A stretch of DNA of 30,206 nucleotides from Chloroflexota bacterium (GTDB lineage Bacteria > Chloroflexota > FW602-bin22 > JACPRP01). How positions within the stretch are numbered: the first letter of the stretch is position 1; each line of letters begins with the position of its first letter. The notes under the pieces are model-generated. The model had not been told where the DNA came from. It searched no databases and saw only the letters and a list, made by a program, of their open reading frames with translations. Position numbers and translations under genes: made by a program. Positions 1-7,336 of this stretch are shown here, in pieces. The DNA lies in NCBI GenBank assembly GCA_016210495.1, contig JACQUC010000092.1, positions 1 through 30,206 on the forward strand, in the 5' to 3' direction.

Positions 1-1866
1 GCCCACGACGATGGTGTCCCTGTCGATAGCCACCGAAACGCCGAAGGTGTTGCCAGCGGCTCCGTCGGAGGCAGTGAGCTTCTTCGCCTGGCCCCAGTTG
101 TCGGCTCCCCCCTGATTGCGGGCAAAAACGTAGGCCGCGCCCTGGCCGGAGTTGCCGTTGGCCCCGACGACAATTGTGTCCACGTCGATGGCCACTGAAA
201 TACCGAATTGGTCACCAGGCGCCCCATCGGAGGCGGTGAGCTCCTTCGCCTGGCCCCAGTTGTCGGCTCCCCCCTGGTTGCGGGCGAAGACGTAGGCCGC
301 CCCCTGAGCGCTGGATTTGGTGTGAGCCCCGACGACGATGGTGTCCACGTCGATGGCCACCGAAACGCCGAAGCGGTCTATGGCGGCTCCGTCGGAGGCA
401 GTGAGCTTCTTCGCCTGGCCCCAGTTGTCGGGTCCCCCCTGGTTGCGGGCAAAGACGTAGGCCGCCCCCAGGCCGATGGACTTGCCGAACGCACCCACGA
501 CGATGGTGTCCCTGTCGATAGCCACCGAAACGCCGAAGCTGTCGTTGATGGCTCCGTCGGAGGCGGTGAGCTTCTTTGCCTGACCCCAGTTATCGGCTCC
601 CCCCTGGTTGCGGGCAAAGACGTAGGCCGCCCCCTGAAGGCTGGAGTTTCTGAGGGCGCCGACGACAATGGTGTCCACGTCGATGGCCACTGAAATGCCG
701 AACCAGTCGTTGGCGGCCCCGTCGGAGGCGGTGAGCTTCTTCGCCTGGCCCCAGTTGTCGGGTCCCCCCTGATTGCGGGCAAAGACGTAGGCCGCCCCCT
801 TGTAGCTGGCATTGCCATAGGCCCCGACGACGATGGTGTCCACGTCGATGGCTACCGAAATACCGAATTCGTCGTTGGCGGCTGCGTCGGAGGCGGTGAG
901 CTTATTCGCCTGGCTGGTCACCAGGGGATCCACTACCAGCGGGTATATGGCATCGGCGTCGTCCACCAGGATCCGGATCGACTGGCCGGCCGAGTCCGCC
1001 AGGGAGACGATAGTCAACCTCGCGGGAAGCATTCTACCAGTGGCGTCCTCCACGTGCAGCTCACCATAGCGCAAGACGATGCCCCCGCCTTCCGCCAGGA
1101 AATCGATGCTCCTTGCGCCGTCATCGACCGACGCGGGGACCAGATCCCCACGCAGGCGGAGGTCCAGAGCTACCATCTGGCCGGATCGCCCCAGGCCGCC
1201 TGTGTCCTGAGGCTGGGATACGGTGAAGCCCTGTTCCAGACCTCGCTGCTCGTTGACGTACCACTCGTCCAGCAGCGACGCACCGGAGCCGTCGCCCCGA
1301 CTGTAGGTCAGGCGGTTGTCCTGGGTGGACACCCTGGCGGCGGACACGGGCAGGATGTGGCCCGCATAGCCGTAACCGACCAGGGTCAGGCCCCAGGTCC
1401 ATTTCTGTTCGCCCTCCGTAGAAGCCTCGGCGAAAGACGGTCCCTGCCCAAAGGCGCCAGGCGCTTTCGTGCGCGGTGCCGGACCGACGGTGAGCCCGTC
1501 CGCATCGAAGGCGAGGCTCAGCCTCTGGGCACGATTTTCCGCGAGGTACCCGCTTTCGGTTGCGGAGATAGAGTACAGATCGCGCCGGATGGTCTCCTGT
1601 ATCGCTGCCCATCGCTGGGCCGAGACGCCAAATGGTGGTTGCGGCTTCGCCGCGTCGCTCGCCGGACCATAAAGCAGACCGGACTCACGAGATGCGGAGT
1701 TTCCGGTCGCGAGAGCCGAAATTGGTCTCGGCCATTCAACCGATGGAACGGAAATCCTGATGGCCGGCTGCAGCCAGAGCGAGCTCAATAGCAGCGCCAG
1801 GACCGTGAGCATACTAAGTTTTGAACTGCATACCTGTCCCAGCCTGTACACTGTCCCTTGCCTCAT
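1..1866 (-). CDS. Secreted FG-GAP repeat protein (C-terminal part outside window)
   Basis: The frame is open from an ATG at 1866 to the left edge (622 codons, no stop), so the C-terminus is missing. The N-terminus has a basic stretch (MRQGTVYRLGQ) and a hydrophobic core (MLTVLALLLSSLWL), a likely signal peptide. An inner ATG at 1812 is the alternative start; I prefer 1866 because AAGGGAAG precedes it and it supplies the basic n-region. Residues 60-310 form the conserved N-terminal region seen in large Chloroflexota FG-GAP proteins (WGLTLVGYGYAG, DEWYVNEQRGLEQGF, VDDADAIYPLVVDPL). From about residue 320 there are six FG-GAP-like repeats of 55 residues (one of 54) with DTIVVGA, GAAYVFARNQGG, NWGQAKKLTASDGA and FGVSVAID. 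They are expected to build a beta-propeller on the cell surface. The binding partner is unknown. Confidence 0.85.
   Translation of the reverse strand, partial: MRQGTVYRLGQVCSSKLSMLTVLALLLSSLWLQPAIRISVPSVEWPRPISALATGNSASRESGLLYGPASDAAKPQPPFGVSAQRWAAIQETIRRDLYSISATESGYLAENRAQRLSLAFDADGLTVGPAPRTKAPGAFGQGPSFAEASTEGEQKWTWGLTLVGYGYAGHILPVSAARVSTQDNRLTYSRGDGSGASLLDEWYVNEQRGLEQGFTVSQPQDTGGLGRSGQMVALDLRLRGDLVPASVDDGARSIDFLAEGGGIVLRYGELHVEDATGRMLPARLTIVSLADSAGQSIRILVDDADAIYPLVVDPLVTSQANKLTASDAAANDEFGISVAIDVDTIVVGAYGNASYKGAAYVFARNQGGPDNWGQAKKLTASDGAANDWFGISVAIDVDTIVVGALRNSSLQGAAYVFARNQGGADNWGQAKKLTASDGAINDSFGVSVAIDRDTIVVGAFGKSIGLGAAYVFARNQGGPDNWGQAKKLTASDGAAIDRFGVSVAIDVDTIVVGAHTKSSAQGAAYVFARNQGGADNWGQAKELTASDGAPGDQFGISVAIDVDTIVVGANGNSGQGAAYVFARNQGGADNWGQAKKLTASDGAAGNTFGVSVAIDRDTIVVG
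7..905 (-). repeat. Tandem 165-bp coding repeats (FG-GAP units)
   Basis: The motif GACRAYKGTGTCC recurs at 7, 169, 334, 499, 664 and 829, giving one spacing of 162 and four of 165 bp, all multiples of three. The units are nearly identical in DNA, including synonymous positions, apart from a short variable patch. This suggests recent amplification or gene conversion within the FG-GAP gene. Confidence 0.9.
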
Positions 1867-2444
1867 CTTCCCTTAGTAGTGCGCCGGCGTCATATAGACA
1901 CGCTTGCTCTTCTGGCGGGTCGATCGTCCAAGCAGTGCCGTCGAGAAGAACAGCAGGCCCGACATCAGGGGCATCAGGACGAGGTACAGCCGCTCCGTAA
2001 CGGGGAGTCATCGCTCGGTGGTCTTTTCTCGGCTGAGCTAGGCCGCACGGCTCGGTAACGTTCCCTACGGTCTCATCGATCTGCCACAAGGGACGTCGGA
2101 CACACTATGACAAGACGCCATTCATACGCACCTATGGTATCGAAATCGAGGAAGGTAGCATATGACTTGTGTCACATTTCGCGTTAACCGGGGAGGCATC
2201 TCGTATGCTGGCTAGATGGGGGCTTCCACTCGCCATAGCACAAAGTTTGGGGGCCTGCATTCACGTAGCACTCAGGACATCCACAAGCAAGCGACCTGGC
2301 TGACAGACGTGATCGTGGTACCGTCCGACACAAGATGTCATCGCGTGGCTAACAGGCGGAGAGGGGTAAACCACGTCCTGAAACGAGAAAGCCTAAAGCA
2401 GTGTTGGTTGACCCAGTCGCGGGTTTCGCATCCAATAATGATAG
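1867..2444. other. 578-bp gap with no recognised gene
   Basis: This gap separates the start of the FG-GAP gene from the 3' end of tmRNA. Short reading frames cross it on both strands (for example 1814-2089 minus), but none has a recognisable domain or a convincing ribosome binding site. I found no convincing promoter for the FG-GAP gene, although TATATG on the minus strand near 1890 is a weak -10 candidate. No intrinsic terminator with a T-tract is visible after tmRNA. Confidence 0.5.
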
Positions 2445-2794
2445 TGGAGATGGGGGGAATCGAACCCCCGTCCAGAAGACTGAACCAGGAATGTGCTACA
2501 AGCTTGTTCGGCTATTTGTTCTCGCGTCCGCTAGCTCAGCCGACGAAGCTAGGTAGACGCCAGCCGATGGTCTTGAGTAGCCTTTATCGGCGGTCGGGGC
2601 TACGGCACTCCGGCATTGCAGCGCCCAATTCCGGCCCACCGGAACGAGACCGGGTTGGACGTAGCCGGCCTTGTTAGGCGGCTAGTGCTAGTTGGTTGTT
2701 GCCAGTTACGGCTTGCCACATGTTTTACGAGGACCAGTGGCATCCTCGGCTTGCGATTCCTGACCTTCCTCCCCTGTCGAAACCTTGCATCCCC
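2445..2794 (-). ncRNA. ssrA: Transfer-messenger RNA (tmRNA)
   Basis: The tmRNA rescues ribosomes stalled on broken mRNAs and tags the nascent peptide for proteolysis. The 5' end GGGGATGCAAGGTTTCGACA (from 2794) pairs through GGGGATG with CATCTCC next to the 3' end. The T-arm GACGGGGGTTCGATTCCCCC is intact. The terminal CCA is not fully encoded (discriminator A, then CTA) and would be added enzymatically. Pseudoknot 1 is visible as GAGGA/TCCTC interleaved with TGCCAC/GTGGCA. Ten nucleotides after it comes the tag frame GGC AAC AAC CAA CTA GCA CTA GCC GCC TAA (2703-2674), which encodes GNNQLALAA. The resume codon is therefore glycine. Its partner smpB lies just upstream on the same strand. Confidence 0.95.
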
Positions 2795-2874
2795 AATGTT
2801 GGTGACGTCCGACGGGGACGTTGCGCGTTATTCAGTTGTTAATAGAGCCTCGTCGGTGAGGGACACGGCCCCGG

Positions 2875-2897
2875 CGCAGGCTGAAGCCTGCGGCTAC
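2875..2897 (-). repeat. REP-like hairpin with GTAG head
   Basis: Stem GCAGGC/GCCTGC, extended by one C-G pair, sits around TGAA and is followed by GGCTAC on the plus strand. Read on the minus strand this is GTAG followed by a hairpin, the general layout of REP elements. It lies between smpB and tmRNA, just after the smpB stop codon. Confidence 0.6.
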
Positions 2898-2921
2898 AAG
2901 ACCCACCCAGCCCCCCCGAGA

Positions 2922-3401
2922 TTATTTGTCCGGATGGCGACGGATGGCGCGCTCGATCTGCCGCTTGGCATCGCGCTCGGCGATGGCTTCGCGTTTGTCG
3001 TACAATTTCTTGCCGCGCGCCAGGCCCAACTCCACCTTGGCTAGATTGCCTTTGAGGTAGACGCGCAGCGGGACGAGGGTGAGCCCTCGCTCGTGCAGCT
3101 TACCTCGCAGGCGGTCTATTTCGCCCCGGTGCAGCAGCAGCTTGCGCTTGCGGGTCGAATCCGGGTTGAAATCACCACCGTGCTCGTAGGGGGCTATGTG
3201 TACGCCGATAAGCCAGGCTTCGCCGGCTTCGACGATGGCATAACCCTCCCGCAGGCTGACCTTTCCGGCGCGAACCGACTTGATCTCAGTGCCGGTCAGC
3301 GCCAGGCCAGCCTCGTAGGTCTCTTCGATAAAGTAATCGTGGTAGGCCTTGCGATTGCTCGCCAACACACGTTGAGTTGGTTTGGATTCTACGGCGCTCA
3401 C
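2922..3401 (-). CDS. smpB: SsrA-binding protein SmpB
   Basis: SmpB binds tmRNA and carries it into the A site of stalled ribosomes. The 159-residue product has the usual family length and signatures: NRKAYHDYFIEETYEAGLALTGTE, then IKSVRAGKVSLREGYA, then a basic C-terminal tail (AKRQIERAIRRHPDK) of the kind that enters the mRNA channel. The start is GTG at 3401. There is no Shine-Dalgarno sequence, and an extended -10 (TGGTATAAT) ends only 5 bases before the GTG, so the mRNA is probably leaderless. smpB follows the ctpA stop by 18 bp and precedes ssrA, a classic smpB-ssrA arrangement that gives a full trans-translation pair. Confidence 0.97.
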   Translation of the reverse strand: MSAVESKPTQRVLASNRKAYHDYFIEETYEAGLALTGTEIKSVRAGKVSLREGYAIVEAGEAWLIGVHIAPYEHGGDFNPDSTRKRKLLLHRGEIDRLRGKLHERGLTLVPLRVYLKGNLAKVELGLARGKKLYDKREAIAERDAKRQIERAIRRHPDK

Positions 3402-3406
3402 GCTAC

Positions 3407-3436
3407 ATTATACCAGAGCCTAGCTCTCTCCAACAA
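3407..3436 (-). promoter_or_regulatory. smpB promoter, extended -10
   Basis: On the minus strand TGGTATAAT (3415-3407) is a perfect extended -10. An 18-bp spacer leads to a weak -35, TTGTTG (3436-3431), inside the 3' end of ctpA. A 5-bp inverted repeat, AGAGC/GCTCT, is centred on the ctpA stop codon (3415-3427). The predicted transcript starts at about the GTG of smpB. Confidence 0.65.
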
Positions 3437-4694
3437 GGACGGGCGAGGCCGAGGTCGACTCCCAGAGCGGCGGAGTCAACTCGGAACGGCCCTGAAGGAA
3501 CTCGATTGCCCGCTGCAACTGCGGATCGCGGTCGTTCTTCAGATCGTCCTCGGTCAGCTTGATCTCGATGTCGGGCTGAAGGCCCTTCTCGTGAAAATCC
3601 TGCCGCTTCGGCGTCGAATAGCGCGCGATGGTGATGCGCACGCTGGACTTGTCGCTAAGCTCGTGCACGTTCTGGATGGAATCCTTGCCAAAAGTGGGCT
3701 CGCCAATCAGGATGGCCCGGCCATGGTCCTGGAGGGCACCGGCGACGATCTCCGACGCGCTGGCGCTGCCCTTGTTGACGAGGATTATCATTGGAACATC
3801 CGGCGCGACGGCGTTGCGCCTGGCGTAGAAGGGCGTCGAGGATCCATCGCGATGCTCCTCGTAGAGGATGACGCCCTCGCGCAGGAAGAGGCTGGCGATA
3901 TCGACGGAAGTGCTCAGCAGACCGCCCGGATTGTTGCGCAGGTCGAAGATGAGGGCCTTGGGCTTTTGATCCACAATCTGGCGCAGAGTCTGCGCTAGCT
4001 CTCTGGACGTGGTAGCGGCGAAGCCATTGAGCTTGACATAAGCAATGCCGTCTTCGAGGTTCTTGGTTCTGACGTTGACGACCCTGATCTGCGCCCGGGT
4101 AACCTCGATTACGATAGGCGCCCGCTCATCGGTGCGAATGATGGTTAGCCGCACTTTTGTGCCACGAGGGCCACGTATGAGGCTGACGGCCTCAAGGAGG
4201 GTCATGTTGGTGATTTCCTTGTCGTCCACTCTTACGATGATGTCGCCGGGCTTGACGCCGGCCTTTGCGCCGGGGCCGTCCTCCTGGGGAGCGACGACGG
4301 TGAGTCGCTTATCGCGCATCTCGACGACGACGCCGATGCCGTCGAAGCTGCCACGGATATCCTCATCGTTGATCTGGGCGTGGGCAGGGGTGGCGAAGCT
4401 GGTATAGGGATCGCCCAGCGCTTCCAGCATGCCTTTGACGGCGCCGTAGGTCATCTTCTTGGCGTCGACGGCGTCGGGCTTATAGAACTCTTTCTCGACG
4501 AGGCTCCACGCTTCCCAGAAGACGTTGAAGGCATCGCCGATCTCGGCGGCGCTCGTGCCCGAGGGCATGGCAGCGCTGGCGGTGGCCGGCGAAGTAGCAC
4601 GTCGTCCCTGCTCCCAGCCACCGAAATACGAGGCGGCGCCGACGGCCGTGATCAGGATAGCCCCGATGAGTACCTGGATGACTTTTGTTAGCAT
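3420..4694 (-). CDS. C-terminal processing peptidase, family S41
   Basis: This is a membrane-anchored serine protease of the Prc/CtpA type, which trims C-termini of envelope proteins. I chose ATG 4694 (424 aa) over an in-frame ATG 13 codons upstream because AGAGGAG lies about 10 bases before it and the protein then begins MLTKVIQVLIGAILITAVG, a signal anchor. A PDZ domain covers about residues 110-190 (GIGVVVEMRDKRLTVV, GVKPGDIIVRVDD). The catalytic core has FDLRNNPGGLL, NKGSASASE (nucleophile near Ser312) and TFGKDS (general base near Lys337). The gene sits between hflX and smpB and has its own promoter about 85 bp upstream. The family is secure; the exact ortholog name is not. Confidence 0.95.
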   Translation of the reverse strand: MLTKVIQVLIGAILITAVGAASYFGGWEQGRRATSPATASAAMPSGTSAAEIGDAFNVFWEAWSLVEKEFYKPDAVDAKKMTYGAVKGMLEALGDPYTSFATPAHAQINDEDIRGSFDGIGVVVEMRDKRLTVVAPQEDGPGAKAGVKPGDIIVRVDDKEITNMTLLEAVSLIRGPRGTKVRLTIIRTDERAPIVIEVTRAQIRVVNVRTKNLEDGIAYVKLNGFAATTSRELAQTLRQIVDQKPKALIFDLRNNPGGLLSTSVDIASLFLREGVILYEEHRDGSSTPFYARRNAVAPDVPMIILVNKGSASASEIVAGALQDHGRAILIGEPTFGKDSIQNVHELSDKSSVRITIARYSTPKRQDFHEKGLQPDIEIKLTEDDLKNDRDPQLQRAIEFLQGRSELTPPLWESTSASPVLVGES

Positions 4695-4783
4695 CTTTTT
4701 ACCCCACTCCTCTGTACGGCCAGAAGGCGGCATTTGTGACGAGAACGGCGGCCGAGAAAGCTGCCATTGGAAGAGCTAAGGTC

Positions 4784-4832
4784 ATTTTAGCACCGGGCTG
4801 GAATGAATGCAAGAAAGGCCAGGCATTCCAGC
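4784..4832 (-). promoter_or_regulatory. ctpA promoter with overlapping inverted repeat
   Basis: On the minus strand -35 TTGCAT (4812-4807) and -10 TAAAAT (4789-4784) are separated by exactly 17 bp, upstream of the S41 protease gene. A perfect 9-bp inverted repeat, GCTGGAATG (4797-4805) and CATTCCAGC (4824-4832), brackets the -35 box. This is a typical position for a repressor operator. The regulator is not identified. Confidence 0.55.
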
Positions 4833-4978
4833 AACAGCATTTTGGAACGACGTCGTCGTATCAAAGCGGAGGAGACGGACTTCATCGGCCCGCGACTCTG
4901 CGGCATCGGCGGCTTGAGGTGAGCTTGTGGAACACTTGGGGCAGCCGTGTTAACATAAGGACCCTAGTTGGAAGTTGC

Positions 4979-5006
4979 GTGGGGCCTTGATCGATCAAGG
5001 CCCCGC
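4979..5006. repeat. Palindromic element after hflX
   Basis: The half-site GGGGCCTTGATC is followed by its exact complement (perfect 24-bp palindrome, 4981-5004), 3 bases past the hflX stop codon. There is no T-tract, so it is not a standard intrinsic terminator, but it would form a stable 3' hairpin. A near-identical copy lies at 9516-9543 inside a coding sequence. Confidence 0.75.
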
Positions 5007-5007
5007 T

Positions 5008-6351
5008 CTAGACGGCGTATTTGCGAAAGAGGGGGACGAGCTGCTGCGCGACCTTGCCTTTGATCAACACGCCGTCCTTGGTGTAGCTGCGCTTGGTGAC
5101 GCTGGCCTTGGCGTGGAAAAGCGCTACCAGGTCGCCGGCGCTGTAGGGAAGGCGCACTGTTATGTCTACGAGGTCACTCTTGAGCACACTCTCGATCCTG
5201 TCGCGCAGGGCCTCTAAGCCCCAGCCGAGGGCGGCAGAGATAGGCACGCCGTTCGGGTAATGCGATGCCAGCTCTTTGAGCGGCTCCCAGGCGTCGCCCA
5301 GGCTGGCGCGTAGATTCCCATTGGGCTTGACGTGCCGGCGTTTTGCCTCGTCGACGAGCCGGTCGATCTTGTTTAGGGCGGTGACCACAGGCTTGGCGTC
5401 CAGCCCTAGCTCGCGCAGGGTGTCGTCGACGGTTCGGCTTTGTTCGTAGCCGCAGTCGTGGGTTATGTCAACGATGTGAACCATGACGTCGGCCTGAGCA
5501 AGCTCTTCGAGCGTGGCACGGAAGGCGACCACCACGGACGGTGGGAGCTTTTGGATAAAACCGACCGTGTCGCTGAGCAACACGGCGCGACCGGACGGAA
5601 GCTTGATACGCCGTGTCGTGGGATCCAGTGTGTCAAAAAGCTGGTCCTCAGCGGCGACGCCGGCGTTGGTAAGAGCGTTCAACAGCGTCGACTTGCCGGC
5701 GTTGGTATACCCCACCAGGGCGACAACGGGTATGCCCTCGTGCTGGCGCTGCTCGCGGTACAACGCGCGATGTCGGCGAACCTTCTCGATCTCGCGCTTC
5801 AGCTCGGTGATGCGCTCGCGAACTCGCCGCCGGTCCACTTCCAACTGGGTCTCGCCAGGGCCGCCGCGGGCGCCGATGGCCCCGAACTGCCGCGACAGAT
5901 GCGTCCACTGGCGCGTCAGGCGCGGCAGCAGGTACTCGTATTGGGCCAACTCCACCTGGAGCTGCCCCTCCCGGGTGCGGGCTCGCTGGCCGAAGACGTC
6001 CAGGATAAGGCCGCTACGATCCAGTATCCTGGCGGCCAGATCGCGTTCGAGATTGCGATGCTGGATCGGCGATAGCTCGTCGTCGAAGATAACCAGGTCG
6101 TAGCCGAGCTCGGCTTTGAGGTCCCGAATTTGCTCGACCTTACCACGGCCCAGGTAATGGCTGGGGCTCGGCTTCTCCACCTTCTGACTGGCTCTTCCTA
6201 CCACCTCAATGCCAGCGGTTTGCGCGAGCTGTCCCAGCTCGGCGAGCGAATCATCCACGGTCCAAATGCTACGTTGGCCGGAGACCTCCACGCCAACGAG
6301 GAAGGCTTTGCGTATCGGTTGTTCGGTTGTCACAGGCTTGTTCATATGCAT
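5008..6351 (-). CDS. hflX: Ribosome-associated GTPase HflX
   Basis: HflX is a cytoplasmic GTPase that splits stalled or hibernating ribosomes. The 447-residue product has the HflX N-terminal region, the signature GARGGPGETQLE (about 160-171), a coiled region, and a complete G domain: GYTNAGKST (214-222), TLDPTTR, DTVGF (261-265) and NKID (327-330). The start ATG at 6351 is followed by a second in-frame ATG two codons later (6345). Neither has a Shine-Dalgarno sequence. The promoter places the transcript start within a few bases of 6351, so a leaderless mRNA is likely. The gene is 30 bp downstream of miaA, a neighbour of hflX in many bacteria. Confidence 0.97.
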   Translation of the reverse strand: MHMNKPVTTEQPIRKAFLVGVEVSGQRSIWTVDDSLAELGQLAQTAGIEVVGRASQKVEKPSPSHYLGRGKVEQIRDLKAELGYDLVIFDDELSPIQHRNLERDLAARILDRSGLILDVFGQRARTREGQLQVELAQYEYLLPRLTRQWTHLSRQFGAIGARGGPGETQLEVDRRRVRERITELKREIEKVRRHRALYREQRQHEGIPVVALVGYTNAGKSTLLNALTNAGVAAEDQLFDTLDPTTRRIKLPSGRAVLLSDTVGFIQKLPPSVVVAFRATLEELAQADVMVHIVDITHDCGYEQSRTVDDTLRELGLDAKPVVTALNKIDRLVDEAKRRHVKPNGNLRASLGDAWEPLKELASHYPNGVPISAALGWGLEALRDRIESVLKSDLVDITVRLPYSAGDLVALFHAKASVTKRSYTKDGVLIKGKVAQQLVPLFRKYAV

Positions 6352-6355
6352 GTAA

Positions 6356-6385
6356 ACTATATGGTATTTGCGATGGCTAAGTCAA
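6356..6385 (-). promoter_or_regulatory. hflX promoter
   Basis: On the minus strand TTGACT (6385-6380) and TATAGT (6361-6356) are 18 bp apart, each a 5/6 match to sigma70 consensus. The miaA stop codon TGA (6384-6382) is embedded in the -35 box. The expected start point, about 7 bases past the -10, falls on the hflX start codon. Confidence 0.7.
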
Positions 6386-7332
6386 TGTTCAACCAGGCGT
6401 CCTGCGGGTGAGGCCAGCACGAGAGATCGCGCGCGATCCAGGGTGTCCGACCCCCGCTGGAGCCAGCGGATCTTCGGGTCGCCGAGCCGGAACCAATTGA
6501 ACTGCTGGCGAGCAAAGCGATGGGTCTCGAACTTGATAAGTTCGATGGCCTGGGGCAGGGTTATCTCGCCCCTGAGATACATTCCGATCTGGCGATAGCC
6601 GAGGCCGGACATGGAGGGCAGACCGTAGCCGTAGCCCATCGCCACCAGACGCTGGGTCTCCTCGACGAGCCCGTGGGCAACCTGCCAGTCGACGCGGTCG
6701 TCGATGCGACGATAGAGCTCCTGGCGGGCACAGGTAAGACCCATAATCAGCAGGTCGTAGGGTGGCGGATGAGAGCCCTGAAGCTCGGAAATTGGCCGCC
6801 CGGTGAAATGAAACACCTCCAGGGCGCGAATAACGCGTCGAACGTTACGCGGATCGATCTTGGCGGCGGCGATGGGATCCACCGAGACGAGCTCGCGATG
6901 AAGGTGATCTGCCCCCTGCTCTGCTGCCAGCCGCTCAAGCCGGCGTCTGAACTCGGCATCGGGCTCGATGCGAGGTATGTCCAGCCCTTCCAGGACGGCT
7001 CTGACGTAGAGCCCGGTGCCGCCGACGAGGAACGACAATCTGCGACTGGCCAGGATCTGGTCGATAGCACTGTAGGCATCCTCCTGGAAGTTGGCGAGGG
7101 TGTACTCTTCGTCGGGATCGACTACGTCGATGAGGTGGTGGGGAACCAGCCGCTGCTCTTCCGGCGTAGGCTTGGCCGTGCCGATGTCCATATAGCGGTA
7201 GACCTGGCGCGAGTCTGCCGAAACGATCTCGCCGCCCAAGTCGATGGCAAGCTGTAGCGCCAGCTCGCTTTTGCCGACGGCAGTTGGGCCGACGATGGCG
7301 ATCAAGGGGCCTTTGAGGTGACCGGTGTCCAA
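6382..7332 (-). CDS. miaA: tRNA dimethylallyltransferase MiaA
   Basis: MiaA transfers dimethylallyl from DMAPP to N6 of A37 in tRNAs that read UNN codons. The 316-residue product has the P-loop GPTAVGKS (15-22), the catalytic block SADSRQVYRYMDIGTAKPT, VGGTGLYVRAVLEG, and the tRNA-binding stretch GLGYRQIGMYLRGEI. No ATG or GTG is available in this frame before the preceding TAG, so the start is TTG at 7332, with GGTAGG a few bases upstream. That start lies 4 bp after the stop codon of the upstream amidase gene, so translation is probably coupled. Length and motifs are normal for the family. Confidence 0.96.
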   Translation of the reverse strand: MDTGHLKGPLIAIVGPTAVGKSELALQLAIDLGGEIVSADSRQVYRYMDIGTAKPTPEEQRLVPHHLIDVVDPDEEYTLANFQEDAYSAIDQILASRRLSFLVGGTGLYVRAVLEGLDIPRIEPDAEFRRRLERLAAEQGADHLHRELVSVDPIAAAKIDPRNVRRVIRALEVFHFTGRPISELQGSHPPPYDLLIMGLTCARQELYRRIDDRVDWQVAHGLVEETQRLVAMGYGYGLPSMSGLGYRQIGMYLRGEITLPQAIELIKFETHRFARQQFNWFRLGDPKIRWLQRGSDTLDRARSLVLASPAGRLVEH

Positions 7333-7336
7333 AAGC

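Noticed and set aside
378..818. Open frame on the minus strand (and 208-693 on plus) within the FG-GAP repeats
   Set aside because: They are shadow frames created by the periodic DNA of the true minus-strand FG-GAP frame, which is open to the window edge and has recognisable repeats.
1054..1791. Plus-strand open frame of 245 codons
   Set aside because: It is antisense to the conserved N-terminal domain of the FG-GAP protein and shows no family resemblance.
1814..2089. Minus-strand frame of 91 codons before the FG-GAP gene
   Set aside because: It overlaps the signal peptide region of the FG-GAP gene, lacks a ribosome binding site and has no recognisable motif.
2156..2180. TGTGTCACA palindrome resembling a CRP-type site
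   Set aside because: The half-sites lack the usual 6-bp spacer and it lies about 300 bp from the nearest start codon.
2216..2677. Plus-strand frame of 153 codons
   Set aside because: It crosses the tmRNA gene on the opposite strand and has no coding character.
4981..5004. Palindrome as an intrinsic terminator for hflX
   Set aside because: There is no T-tract after the hairpin on the hflX strand, and the same sequence recurs inside a coding region, so it is better described as a repeat.
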